A stretch of 5,662 nucleotides of DNA, taken from Bacteroidota bacterium. Lineage in GTDB: Bacteria > Bacteroidota > Bacteroidia > Bacteroidales > PXBB01. This document shows, one piece after another, positions 1-5,505 of this stretch. Positions within the stretch are counted from its first letter, which is position 1. Every line of letters begins with the position of its first letter. The notes under the pieces are model-generated. The model saw nothing but the letters and a program-made list of their open reading frames with translations. It searched no databases and was not told where the DNA came from. The DNA lies in contig JAKIYU010000179.1 in the NCBI GenBank assembly GCA_022708385.1, positions 1 to 5,662 on the forward strand. The letters are read 5' to 3'. Position numbers and translations under genes: made by a program.

Positions 1-83
1 TTAACTAAAAAAATCTGATTAACGATTATGCCGGAATCTGAATTTAATAAATATTTTTTAAAATAATAACGAATGGGATTGCT
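1..83. other. AT-rich leader upstream of the primase gene
   Basis: These 83 bases are AT-rich and carry early stops in all three forward frames (TGA at 16-18, TAA at 2-4, TAA at 6-8), so at most the last few codons of an upstream gene could be present. A 12-codon ATG ORF (28-66) has no recognisable ribosome binding site and is not called. The TTTAATAAAT-type sequence around 43-52 could serve as part of a promoter, but no convincing -35/-10 pair stands out. The only SD-like element before the primase start is a weak GGGA at 75-78. Confidence 0.4.
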
Positions 84-2615
84 ATGGCAGCAACAACAAC
101 AATTTCAGTTATGGACGTTCTCGCGAGACTCGAGAATGTCAAACGACAGGGCGCGGGATGGACCGCAAAATGTCCGGCGCATGAGGATAATAAAAACTCG
201 CTTTCGGTCGGGCAGTCCGAGGATGGAAAAATACTGCTTCACTGTTTCGCGGGTTGTCAAATACCGGATATTTTAGCCTCAATAAATTTAAATGTCAGGG
301 ATATTATGGGAGGCGATAATACAACCGCGGGTAAGCCTGTAATAGATAAAATATATCATTATAACGATTTATCGGGGAAACTTATATATCAGGTTATCAG
401 GTTTAAACCGAAAGATTTCAGGCAGAGACGGCCTTACGGTGATACTTGGGCTTGGGGGCTTTCCGGCGGCGCGTATGTTAAAAAGTATAACGATTATTAC
501 AGGGTGTCAAAAAATGATAGTCCGGAAAATAAAAATATCGTAAACCTGCCCGACTGCCCGAAAATACTTTACCGGCTGCCGGAACTTGTAAAAGCTGTTT
601 CGGAAGGGCGCACGATATTTATTGTCGAAGGTGAAAAGGATGTCGAGTCTCTTATTAATATGGGTTTTCATGCGACATGCAACACGGGTGGGGCGGGAAA
701 ATGGAAGGCCGATTACTCGCAGTTTTTATCAGGCGCAAATATAGTTTTTATTCCTGATATGGACGATCCCGGAATTAAACATGCTATGCAGGCGGCATGG
801 CTTTTACGGGATACGGCTAAACGGATGAGAATTTTATATTTGGACGGCATAAAGGATGTTTCGGACTGGTTTAAGGACGGACACACGGCTGATGAATTAA
901 AAACGTTGGTTTCAAAGCTTGAGGACTATAAGCCGGAAAAACCAATAACCGAAACCGAAAAACCGAAAACTACAGAAATCAAAACTCCGGAAACAACGCC
1001 GTTTCGCATACTTGGTTATAACGACGGCTGGTATTACTATCTTCCCGGAGAAGACCTCCAAATAATAAAACTTCAGGCTGAACAGCATTCAAAAACAAAC
1101 CTGATATCGCTTGCGCCAATCAACTGGTGGGAAAATCAATTTATGGGTTCCCGCGGGACTGATTGGCAGGCGGCGGTAAACTTTTTGTTCAGGAAGGCTA
1201 AAAATATCGAAATTTACAATTCGAGACTGCTCCGCGGTTGCGGCGCATGGTTTGATGATGGCAGGGTTGTTCAGCATTGTGGCGACCATTTAAAGGTTGA
1301 TGGTAAAAAAATAAAAATAGATGAGTTTGAAACAAAATTTATCTACAACAAATCGTTCAGTATCGATGCAACCGACACCTCACTAATAACAAAAAAACAG
1401 GCGTCGGAATTCCTTAATATCTGCAAAATGCCGTCCTGGGAAAAAAAGATATCAGGAACATTTCTTGCCGGTTTCTGCGTCGTGGCTCCTATATGCGGGG
1501 CGCTGTCGTGGAGGCCGCACGTCTGGCTTACAGGAGCGTCAGGAACGGGTAAAACATGGATTATGGACAACATTTTGAAGCCTGCAATAGGTAAACTCGC
1601 CTTACATGTTCAGTCAAACTCTACAGAGGCCGGAATAAGGCAGATGTTAGGCATAAATGCTTTTCCCGTGATATTTGACGAGGCAGAAGGAGAGGACGTT
1701 CACGCGCGGAAACGCCTTCAGGGAATTTTAGAGCTTATAAGGCAGGCGTCCAGCGAAACCGGAGCTCCGATTTTAAAAGGCGGACAATCTGGACATGCGA
1801 CAGAATTCAGGGTGCGTTCATGTTTCGCGCTTTCTTCTATCGGAATAAATATCACACAAAAAGCGGACGCAAGCCGAATAACGGTTCTTTCTCTCGGAAG
1901 GGCGCACAAAAAAGACACTGTGGACATGTTCGACGAGCTTAAAAAATGTGTCGTCGAGACTATGACGCCAGAATATTGCTCAGGTCTGCGAGCGCGGACA
2001 CTCTCCCTTATTCCGGTAATACTCGAAAACTCGATGATATTTTCACGTGTTATTGCTGAAAAATTCTGCGACCAGCGCATAGGCGACCAATTCGGCGCAC
2101 TTCTTGCCGGAGCCTATAGTCTGGTTTCGGATAATGCAATAACGCAGGAAAAAGCGCGGGAATGGGTTGAACAGCAGGACTGGGCGGAACAGGCAGGCTT
2201 AGAGTGCGATACCGACGAATCGATGTGTTTAAACCGCATTTTAGAGCATGTTTTAACTTTTATAACTTCAACCGGCGAGAGAAAGGAATTTTCTATTTCC
2301 GAGATGCTTTTTAGTTACGAGAAACACAATGACGACTACAAAAAAGCTCTCGAACGGATAGGAATAAAAATCGAATACAAATACGATCCTGATAAGCTTA
2401 AAAATAATCAGTTTATAATAATTTCGGATTCACACGCCGGAATAAGAAGAATTCTTTCCAATGAACCGTGGGAGCGCAACTGGGGACGGATATTAAAACG
2501 CCTTCCGGGGGCCGAGAATAAAATAAGCGCAAGGTTCAACGGAGCTTTTCATAGGGCAACATCCATACCGTTCGAGACTATTTTCAGTGACGAACAGGAA
2601 ACGCTTGAAATATGA
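84..2615 (+). CDS. Phage-type primase/helicase: CHC2 zinc finger, Toprim and DUF927 ATPase
   Basis: This 843-aa protein probably primes and unwinds DNA for replication of the element. Its N-terminus carries a CHC2-type zinc finger (C30, H33, C54, C58) with the 'HCFAGC' signature of phage primases. A segment containing KPKDFRQRRP (108-117) follows, then a Toprim domain with the catalytic glutamate E182 in VEGEKD and the metal-binding D225/D227/D228 in PDMDDPG. A Pro/Thr/Lys/Glu-rich linker (about 283-306) joins this to a DUF927 P-loop ATPase: Walker A GASGTGKT (484-491), Walker B VIFDEAE (D532, E533) and a possible arginine finger in ASRIT (R598). The C-terminus (about 781-830, with SDSHAGIRRIL and PWERNWGRILKRLPGA) resembles the end domain of related phage primases. 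The ATG at 84 has only a weak SD (GGGA, 75-78), but no later ATG has a better one and the zinc finger needs this N-terminus. The stop overlaps the nuclease start by 4 nt. Whether it makes primers or only loads and unwinds cannot be told from sequence. Confidence 0.93.
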   Translation: MAATTTISVMDVLARLENVKRQGAGWTAKCPAHEDNKNSLSVGQSEDGKILLHCFAGCQIPDILASINLNVRDIMGGDNTTAGKPVIDKIYHYNDLSGKLIYQVIRFKPKDFRQRRPYGDTWAWGLSGGAYVKKYNDYYRVSKNDSPENKNIVNLPDCPKILYRLPELVKAVSEGRTIFIVEGEKDVESLINMGFHATCNTGGAGKWKADYSQFLSGANIVFIPDMDDPGIKHAMQAAWLLRDTAKRMRILYLDGIKDVSDWFKDGHTADELKTLVSKLEDYKPEKPITETEKPKTTEIKTPETTPFRILGYNDGWYYYLPGEDLQIIKLQAEQHSKTNLISLAPINWWENQFMGSRGTDWQAAVNFLFRKAKNIEIYNSRLLRGCGAWFDDGRVVQHCGDHLKVDGKKIKIDEFETKFIYNKSFSIDATDTSLITKKQASEFLNICKMPSWEKKISGTFLAGFCVVAPICGALSWRPHVWLTGASGTGKTWIMDNILKPAIGKLALHVQSNSTEAGIRQMLGINAFPVIFDEAEGEDVHARKRLQGILELIRQASSETGAPILKGGQSGHATEFRVRSCFALSSIGINITQKADASRITVLSLGRAHKKDTVDMFDELKKCVVETMTPEYCSGLRARTLSLIPVILENSMIFSRVIAEKFCDQRIGDQFGALLAGAYSLVSDNAITQEKAREWVEQQDWAEQAGLECDTDESMCLNRILEHVLTFITSTGERKEFSISEMLFSYEKHNDDYKKALERIGIKIEYKYDPDKLKNNQFIIISDSHAGIRRILSNEPWERNWGRILKRLPGAENKISARFNGAFHRATSIPFETIFSDEQETLEI

Positions 2616-2953
2616 ACGAAAAAAACAAAAACGCAATCATGCTGAAATTGAATAAAAAACGCGGCGTAAGGATATTCCGGAATAATGTCGGCGTGGCAAT
2701 ATACTCGGATGGACGGCGGGTTCGCTATGGATTATGTCCTGGCTCCTCGGATCTGATAGGCTGGAAATCTGTGGATGTTACGCCGGACATGATTGGCAAA
2801 AAGGTTGCGGTTTTTCTCGCTGTCGAAATAAAAGCCGGCAAAACAACGGTAAAAGAACATCAGGATAATTTTATAGATGTAGTCCGTGAGTTCGGTGGAA
2901 TAGCAGGTGTCGTAAGAGATATTGAGGATGTGGACAAGATTGTAAAAGACTGA
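2612..2953 (+). CDS. VRR-NUC domain nuclease
   Basis: This 113-aa protein is a stand-alone VRR-NUC nuclease, a family of the PD-(D/E)xK superfamily that is common beside phage replication genes and is thought to cut branched or structured DNA. The family pattern is clear: VRIFRNNVGVA (19-29), the GLCPGSSDLIGW block with catalytic D47, the E-x-K pair E72/K74 in AVEIKAGK, and the downstream helix with Q84 in EHQDNFIDVVREFGG. Its length is typical for a single-domain phage member. It begins inside the primase stop codon (ATGA), with AGGA at 2596-2599 about 12 nt upstream, so translation is probably coupled to the primase. M10 is an alternative start without a better SD. Its own TGA begins the GAGG used as SD by the next gene. 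DNA structure specificity is not readable from sequence. Confidence 0.93.
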   Translation: MNEKNKNAIMLKLNKKRGVRIFRNNVGVAIYSDGRRVRYGLCPGSSDLIGWKSVDVTPDMIGKKVAVFLAVEIKAGKTTVKEHQDNFIDVVREFGGIAGVVRDIEDVDKIVKD

Positions 2954-2965
2954 GGTAATATTTAT

Positions 2966-3124
2966 ATGAAAAACACTGAAATAATTAAACGGTTGGAAGA
3001 AATTAAAAAAGAACTCCTTGACAACGGGCTTACCGACAAGAAAACAGGACGGTTTTTAATCGTTTCAATATTGTCCAGACCCGTTGCGATGATAAATAAA
3101 CTGATTAGAGATATTGAGGAATAA
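2966..3124 (+). CDS. Small hypothetical protein, 52 aa
   Basis: A short ORF fills the gap between the nuclease and the methyltransferase. It starts with ATG at 2966 behind a good SD (GAGG, 2952-2955, 10 nt away) that overlaps the nuclease stop codon. The product begins MKNTEIIKRLEEIKKELL, a charged and probably helical stretch. A short turn (NGLTDKKTGR) and a second amphipathic segment ending KLIRDIEE follow. No cysteine motif, signal peptide or membrane segment is present. I do not recognise the family. Evidence that it is real is positional: SD, same strand, no other use of the gap, and a stop at 3122-3124 just 3 nt before the next start. The last codons supply the methyltransferase SD. Its start region is nearly repeated at the 49-aa gene. 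Confidence 0.75.
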   Translation: MKNTEIIKRLEEIKKELLDNGLTDKKTGRFLIVSILSRPVAMINKLIRDIEE

Positions 3125-3127
3125 TAG

Positions 3128-3895
3128 ATGCTCGAAGTAAATAAAATATACTGCGGAGATTGTTTGGAATTAATGAAAGAAATACCGGATAAAAGCGTGG
3201 ATTGCATTATCACCGACCCGCCGTATGGGATAAATTATAAATCCCCCTGGACAGATAATCATAATTATATCGAAAATGACACAATGGATAATTGGGTTGG
3301 TCTGACTAAACAATTATTGCCGGGAATGAAAAAAGTTTTAACTGACACGGGTTGTTGTTGTTGTTGTTGTGCTGGTGGTGGCAAAACTCCCGTTACTGCA
3401 TTATTCACTATTGAGGCCATAAAATACTTTTATTTAATTCAAACATTAGTATGGCGTAAATTTATAGGCTTAGGATGGCGATATCGACCCGCTTATGAAA
3501 ATATTTTAATTCTTAGTAAAAGCAAAGATAACTATAATTTTTATAACGAAACAAAATCATGTTCAAACGTAATTGAAGGCATTAATCAAAAGATTCCTCA
3601 GGCTGGTAATGTGTATGGGAAATTAAATGAACATCCAACACAAAAGCCAATAGAGTTAATGGAGCATTTAATTTTAATTCATACTAAGCCTAACGACCTT
3701 ATTCTCGACCCTTTTCTCGGTTCTGGCACTACCGCTATTGCTGCTATCCGCACAGGTCGCAGGTTTATTGGCATCGAGATTTCGCCGGAATACTGCAAAA
3801 TAGCTCAAAAAAGGGTTGATGCCGAACTTGCTCAAGAAAAAATACCATTTAAAGAAACTAAAATTGTTCAGGAAAAATTATTTAATACGAGGTAA
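3128..3895 (+). CDS. Beta-class DNA (adenine-N6 or cytosine-N4) methyltransferase
   Basis: This 255-aa enzyme should transfer a methyl group from S-adenosylmethionine to the exocyclic amine of adenine or cytosine in DNA. The catalytic motif IV DPPYG (30-34) precedes HPTQKP (169-174), the AdoMet-binding motif I DPFLGSGTT (194-202) and IGIEISPEY (motif II acidic E217). This order is the beta class. The middle (about 40-165) should hold target recognition and includes VWRKFIGLGWRYRPAYENILILSKS. A striking run of six cysteines (76-81), followed by AGGG, lies there; I recall similar Cys/Gly-rich stretches in other phage methylases, unverified. The SD GAGGA (3116-3120) sits 7 nt before the ATG, and the length is normal for a compact phage enzyme. 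No specificity subunit or recognisable restriction enzyme is adjacent, so it is probably a solitary enzyme protecting element DNA or altering regulation. Target sequence is unknown. Confidence 0.93.
   Translation: MLEVNKIYCGDCLELMKEIPDKSVDCIITDPPYGINYKSPWTDNHNYIENDTMDNWVGLTKQLLPGMKKVLTDTGCCCCCCAGGGKTPVTALFTIEAIKYFYLIQTLVWRKFIGLGWRYRPAYENILILSKSKDNYNFYNETKSCSNVIEGINQKIPQAGNVYGKLNEHPTQKPIELMEHLILIHTKPNDLILDPFLGSGTTAIAAIRTGRRFIGIEISPEYCKIAQKRVDAELAQEKIPFKETKIVQEKLFNTR
3351..3370 (+). repeat. (GTT)n trinucleotide tract coding six cysteines
   Basis: A perfect 20-nt GTT/TGT microsatellite inside the methyltransferase gene encodes C76-C81, all with the TGT codon. It is followed directly by GCT and three glycine codons (GGT GGT GGC). 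Slippage in steps of three would change the number of cysteines without breaking the frame. Confidence 0.9.
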
Positions 3896-3899
3896 TAAA

Positions 3900-4049
3900 A
3901 TGAAAAACACATGCAAAAAAACGCACCCTTGGATAAGACGCAACAGGGAGCTTAGGGAAACGAAAATTGCTATCAAACAAGACCCTGATTATATGCTCAT
4001 TATTACAGAGGGTAGTTTCAGTTTCGGAATAACTAAACGGAGAGACTAA
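3900..4049 (+). CDS. Small basic hypothetical protein, 49 aa
   Basis: The open frame continues upstream into the methyltransferase gene, but the best start is ATG at 3900. GAGG (3889-3892), overlapping the methyltransferase stop, lies 7 nt before it. The product is strongly basic at its N-terminus (MKNTCKKTHPWIRRNREL), has one cysteine and no pair that could form a zinc site. It ends in a short beta-like stretch (YMLIITEGSFSFGITKRRD). No family is recognised. It could bind nucleic acid given its charge, but that is only inference. The 2-nt gap to the next gene and the good SD support expression. Its last codons form the first half of the 34-nt repeat at 4034. Confidence 0.7.
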   Translation: MKNTCKKTHPWIRRNRELRETKIAIKQDPDYMLIITEGSFSFGITKRRD

Positions 4050-4067
4050 AGATGCCAAATAAAATTG
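4034..4067 (+). repeat. Repeated translation-initiation region, copy 1
   Basis: This block holds the SD (GGAGA, 4039-4043), the start codon at 4052 and the first codons of the 111-aa gene. It aligns without gaps to 4353-4386, matching at 30 of 34 positions. Shared cores are TAAACGGAGAG and TAAAGATGCCAA. The four differences are two adjacent bases just after the SD and two adjacent bases after the second codon. Confidence 0.9.
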
Positions 4068-4387
4068 TTGAACATTATATCGCCGTTCAGGGCTATAATG
4101 ATATGCCACATAAAAAATTAACAATTGGAATACCTGTAAAGTTGCCCGGGTTTGAGGAGCTTGACTTTTTTATTGACCCGCAATCTTTTGAAATAACAGA
4201 AAAAAGAACAGGGAGAAGATTATACGAGAATTTAGATCCGGGTTATGCTCAATTATTAATTGAACATGTAGAAAAAAGACTTAATAAAATTGGTAGAGAA
4301 AAAGTACTTAAAACAATAAACGAATATCCTGATGTTGAATCGCTTCCAGTTTTAAACGGAGAGGATAAAGATGCCAACAAAAATTGA
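4052..4387 (+). CDS. Hypothetical protein, 111 aa
   Basis: I do not recognise this family. The ATG at 4052 is chosen because GGAGA (4039-4043) lies 8 nt upstream. The N-terminal half (MPNKIVEHYIAVQGYNDMPHKKLTIGIPVKLPGFEELDFFIDPQS) looks like alternating beta strands. Residues from about 66 to 93 (DPGYAQLLIEHVEKRLNKIGREKVLKTI) look like one or two helices, and the tail is acidic and polar. There is no cysteine, signal peptide or membrane segment, so it is probably a small soluble cytoplasmic protein. The last residues (GEDKDANKN) are encoded by the SD and start of the DUF5131 gene, which it overlaps by 17 nt, so the two are probably co-translated. The gene is bracketed by the 34-nt repeats and has low G+C (19 of 60 in 4201-4260), suggesting an acquired cassette. 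Confidence 0.8.
   Translation: MPNKIVEHYIAVQGYNDMPHKKLTIGIPVKLPGFEELDFFIDPQSFEITEKRTGRRLYENLDPGYAQLLIEHVEKRLNKIGREKVLKTINEYPDVESLPVLNGEDKDANKN
4353..4386 (+). repeat. Repeated translation-initiation region, copy 2
   Basis: This is the second copy of the 4034-4067 block, matching it at 30 of 34 positions. It carries the SD (GGAGAGGA, 4358-4365) and start codon (4371) of the DUF5131 gene and lies inside the 3' end of the 111-aa gene. The resulting proteins start MPNKIV (copy 1) and MPTKIE (copy 2). The repeat unit, copy 1 start to copy 2 start, is 319 nt. Confidence 0.9.
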
Positions 4388-5144
4388 ATGGGTGAAAAAC
4401 CCCGATGGAACGCAAGGTGAAGTTTGGAATCCTGTGTCTGGTTGTACTCCTGTAACAGAAGGATGCCGAAACTGTTACGCAAAAGAATTTCACAAGAGGT
4501 TTAATAAAGAGCCTTTTGAAAAGATTAAATGTCATCTGAATAGGCTTGACAAGCCTTTACATTGGAAGAAACCGAGAATGGTTTTTGTGAATTCGATGAG
4601 CGATTTGTTTCACCCTGGCGTGCCGTTTAAATTTGTTGAAAAAGTCTGGAGAGTTATGGCGAAATATCCACAACATACATTTGTGGTTTTAACAAAAAGG
4701 CCGGCGTATATGAAAGATTTTATTGAAACTTTATTAGTAGTTTCTTTCTTCCCTGTTCTTCCCAATCTCTGGCTTGGTGTTTCGGTTTCAAATCAAGAGG
4801 ATGCTGATGAGTTTATCCCCCAACTTTTACAGACTCCGGCGGCGAAAAGGTTTGTGAGTTATGAACCTGCGTTAGGTGGAATAGATTTAAATAAAAAAGA
4901 ATGCCTAATAGATAAAAAGAGATTCAGGCTTACTTTGGGTAACTACCTTGATTGGGTAATATGTGGCGGTGAATCAGGCGCAAACGCCCGTCCCTGTCAT
5001 CCTGATTGGGTAAGAAAAGTACGGGATGACTGTGTTAATGCAGGTGTGCCGTTCTTCCTAAAACAGCTAAACATTAACGGTAAACTTGTTCATATGCCGG
5101 AATTAGATGGACAGATTTGGAATCAATTACCGGAAAGGGGTTAA
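4371..5144 (+). CDS. DUF5131 / phage Gp37-Gp68 family three-cysteine protein
   Basis: This 257-aa protein matches the phage Gp37/Gp68 (DUF5131, PF07505) family, whose biochemical role is not established. The family start IEWV...VWNPVSGCTPVTEGCRNCYA is present with the C-x6-C-x2-C motif (C25, C32, C35), which resembles an iron-sulfur radical SAM cluster site. Other conserved blocks are MVFVNSMSDLFH, VVLTKRPAYM, LWLGVSVSNQEDAD, RFVSYEPALGGIDL, VICGGESGANARPCHPDWVRKVRDDC and PFFLKQLN, so the gene looks complete. The ATG at 4371 has a very good SD (GGAGAGGA, 5 nt upstream) and overlaps the 111-aa gene by 17 nt. Relatives are often encoded next to a 'three-Cys-motif partner' protein (TcmP); I see none here. 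A role in modifying nucleic acid or a metabolite is possible but unproven, and cluster binding is inference from the cysteine spacing. Confidence 0.9.
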   Translation: MPTKIEWVKNPDGTQGEVWNPVSGCTPVTEGCRNCYAKEFHKRFNKEPFEKIKCHLNRLDKPLHWKKPRMVFVNSMSDLFHPGVPFKFVEKVWRVMAKYPQHTFVVLTKRPAYMKDFIETLLVVSFFPVLPNLWLGVSVSNQEDADEFIPQLLQTPAAKRFVSYEPALGGIDLNKKECLIDKKRFRLTLGNYLDWVICGGESGANARPCHPDWVRKVRDDCVNAGVPFFLKQLNINGKLVHMPELDGQIWNQLPERG

Positions 5145-5150
5145 AGATGC
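5131..5150 (+). promoter_or_regulatory. SD and start region of the cysteine-rich mini-protein
   Basis: A purine-rich SD (GGAAAGGGG, 5132-5140) overlaps the end of the DUF5131 gene and is followed by TTAAAGATGC. The TAAAGATGC core is the same as at the 4052 and 4371 starts, making a third, weaker member of that initiation-region family. Confidence 0.6.
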
Positions 5151-5290
5151 ATAAATGCCCTGAGTGTGGAGAAGTTTGTTTTTGTGATGGCGAGGAAGTA
5201 GACACCGAGGATTATATATGTAATACTCATGTATGCGATATAGAAGACGATGAACCTGAAGAAGATGAAATACTGGAGAAAGTAAAATGA
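5147..5290 (+). CDS. Cysteine-rich acidic mini-protein, putative zinc-binding, 47 aa
   Basis: This small ORF starts at the ATG at 5147, 2 nt after the DUF5131 stop and behind a purine-rich SD (5132-5140). The N-terminal half holds six cysteines and two histidines (C4, C7, C11, C13, C25, H28, C30; H2). They are arranged as CPECGEVCFCDG followed by CNTHVC, a pattern that could coordinate one or two zinc ions. The C-terminal half is very acidic (DIEDDEPEEDEILEK). Small phage proteins of this style, with a Cys knuckle and an acidic tail, are common between replication genes; their function is unknown to me. The stop overlaps the next start (ATGA), so the two are probably coupled. A protein- or nucleic-acid-binding adaptor is a guess only. 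Confidence 0.8.
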   Translation: MHKCPECGEVCFCDGEEVDTEDYICNTHVCDIEDDEPEEDEILEKVK

Positions 5291-5505
5291 CAAAAGATAC
5301 CGCTATAAACCACATTGAAAATTTGTACCCAATCGATTCTTGCTATCCAAACACAAGTGAAATAGGAGAGAAACTTCTTGCCTATGCTATAAACGAAACT
5401 TGTGGATGGCGTGAATTGCCAAAAGAAGTTTTGATTAAATACGCTGAATTATGTCTGGACGGGGAGAATATTATGAGGGTGTTGACGGAACTCCTGAACG
5501 GTTAG
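5287..5505 (+). CDS. Phage hypothetical protein, 72 aa
   Basis: The ATG at 5287 overlaps the stop of the cysteine-rich gene (ATGA) and has an SD (GGAGA, 5275-5279) 7 nt upstream. The protein reads MTKDTAINHIENLYPIDSCY, then IGEKLLAYAINETCGWRELP, then a helix VLIKYAELCLDG. I recall this arrangement (HIENLYP, a GW-R--P turn, then 'YAELC') from small phage hypothetical proteins, but I cannot name a family or function. It is probably soluble and mainly helical, with cysteines at 19, 39 and 56 that form no clear metal site. An internal ATG at 5473 with GGGGAG upstream would give only ten residues and is not called. Its last 55 nt are shared with the next ORF in another frame. Confidence 0.82.
   Translation: MTKDTAINHIENLYPIDSCYPNTSEIGEKLLAYAINETCGWRELPKEVLIKYAELCLDGENIMRVLTELLNG

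Noticed and set aside
19..48. Possible promoter (TTAACG and TTTAAT, 18 nt apart)
   Set aside because: Both hexamers are poor consensus matches in an AT-rich stretch where such pairs occur by chance.
73..276. 67-aa + strand ORF overlapping the primase start
   Set aside because: It lies out of frame over the primase zinc finger, has no family features and no SD; the primase frame is clearly the coding one.
1089..2080. Reverse-strand ORFs of 66, 76 and 120 aa inside the primase gene
   Set aside because: They lie opposite strongly conserved DUF927 motifs, look like no known protein, and no other gene uses the minus strand.
2962..3213. Reverse-strand 83-aa ORF opposite the 52-aa gene
   Set aside because: Its hydrophobic, Ser/Ile-rich composition is what the complement of a Lys/Asn/Asp-rich gene gives; the + strand gene has an SD and fits the operon.
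3351..3370. On/off phase variation of the methyltransferase through the GTT tract
   Set aside because: The repeat unit is three bases, so slippage keeps the frame and can only alter the cysteine number.
2612..3895. Restriction-modification pair of VRR-NUC nuclease and methyltransferase
   Set aside because: VRR-NUC is coupled to the primase, separated from the methyltransferase by another gene, and fits a replication or repair role.
3816..3899. N-terminal extension of the 49-aa gene to an ATG at 3816
   Set aside because: It would overlap the methyltransferase by 80 nt without an SD, whereas the ATG at 3900 has GAGG 7 nt upstream.
3882..5315. Reverse-strand ORFs of 80, 77, 75 and 62 aa in the right half
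   Set aside because: All lie opposite better-supported + strand genes with good SDs.
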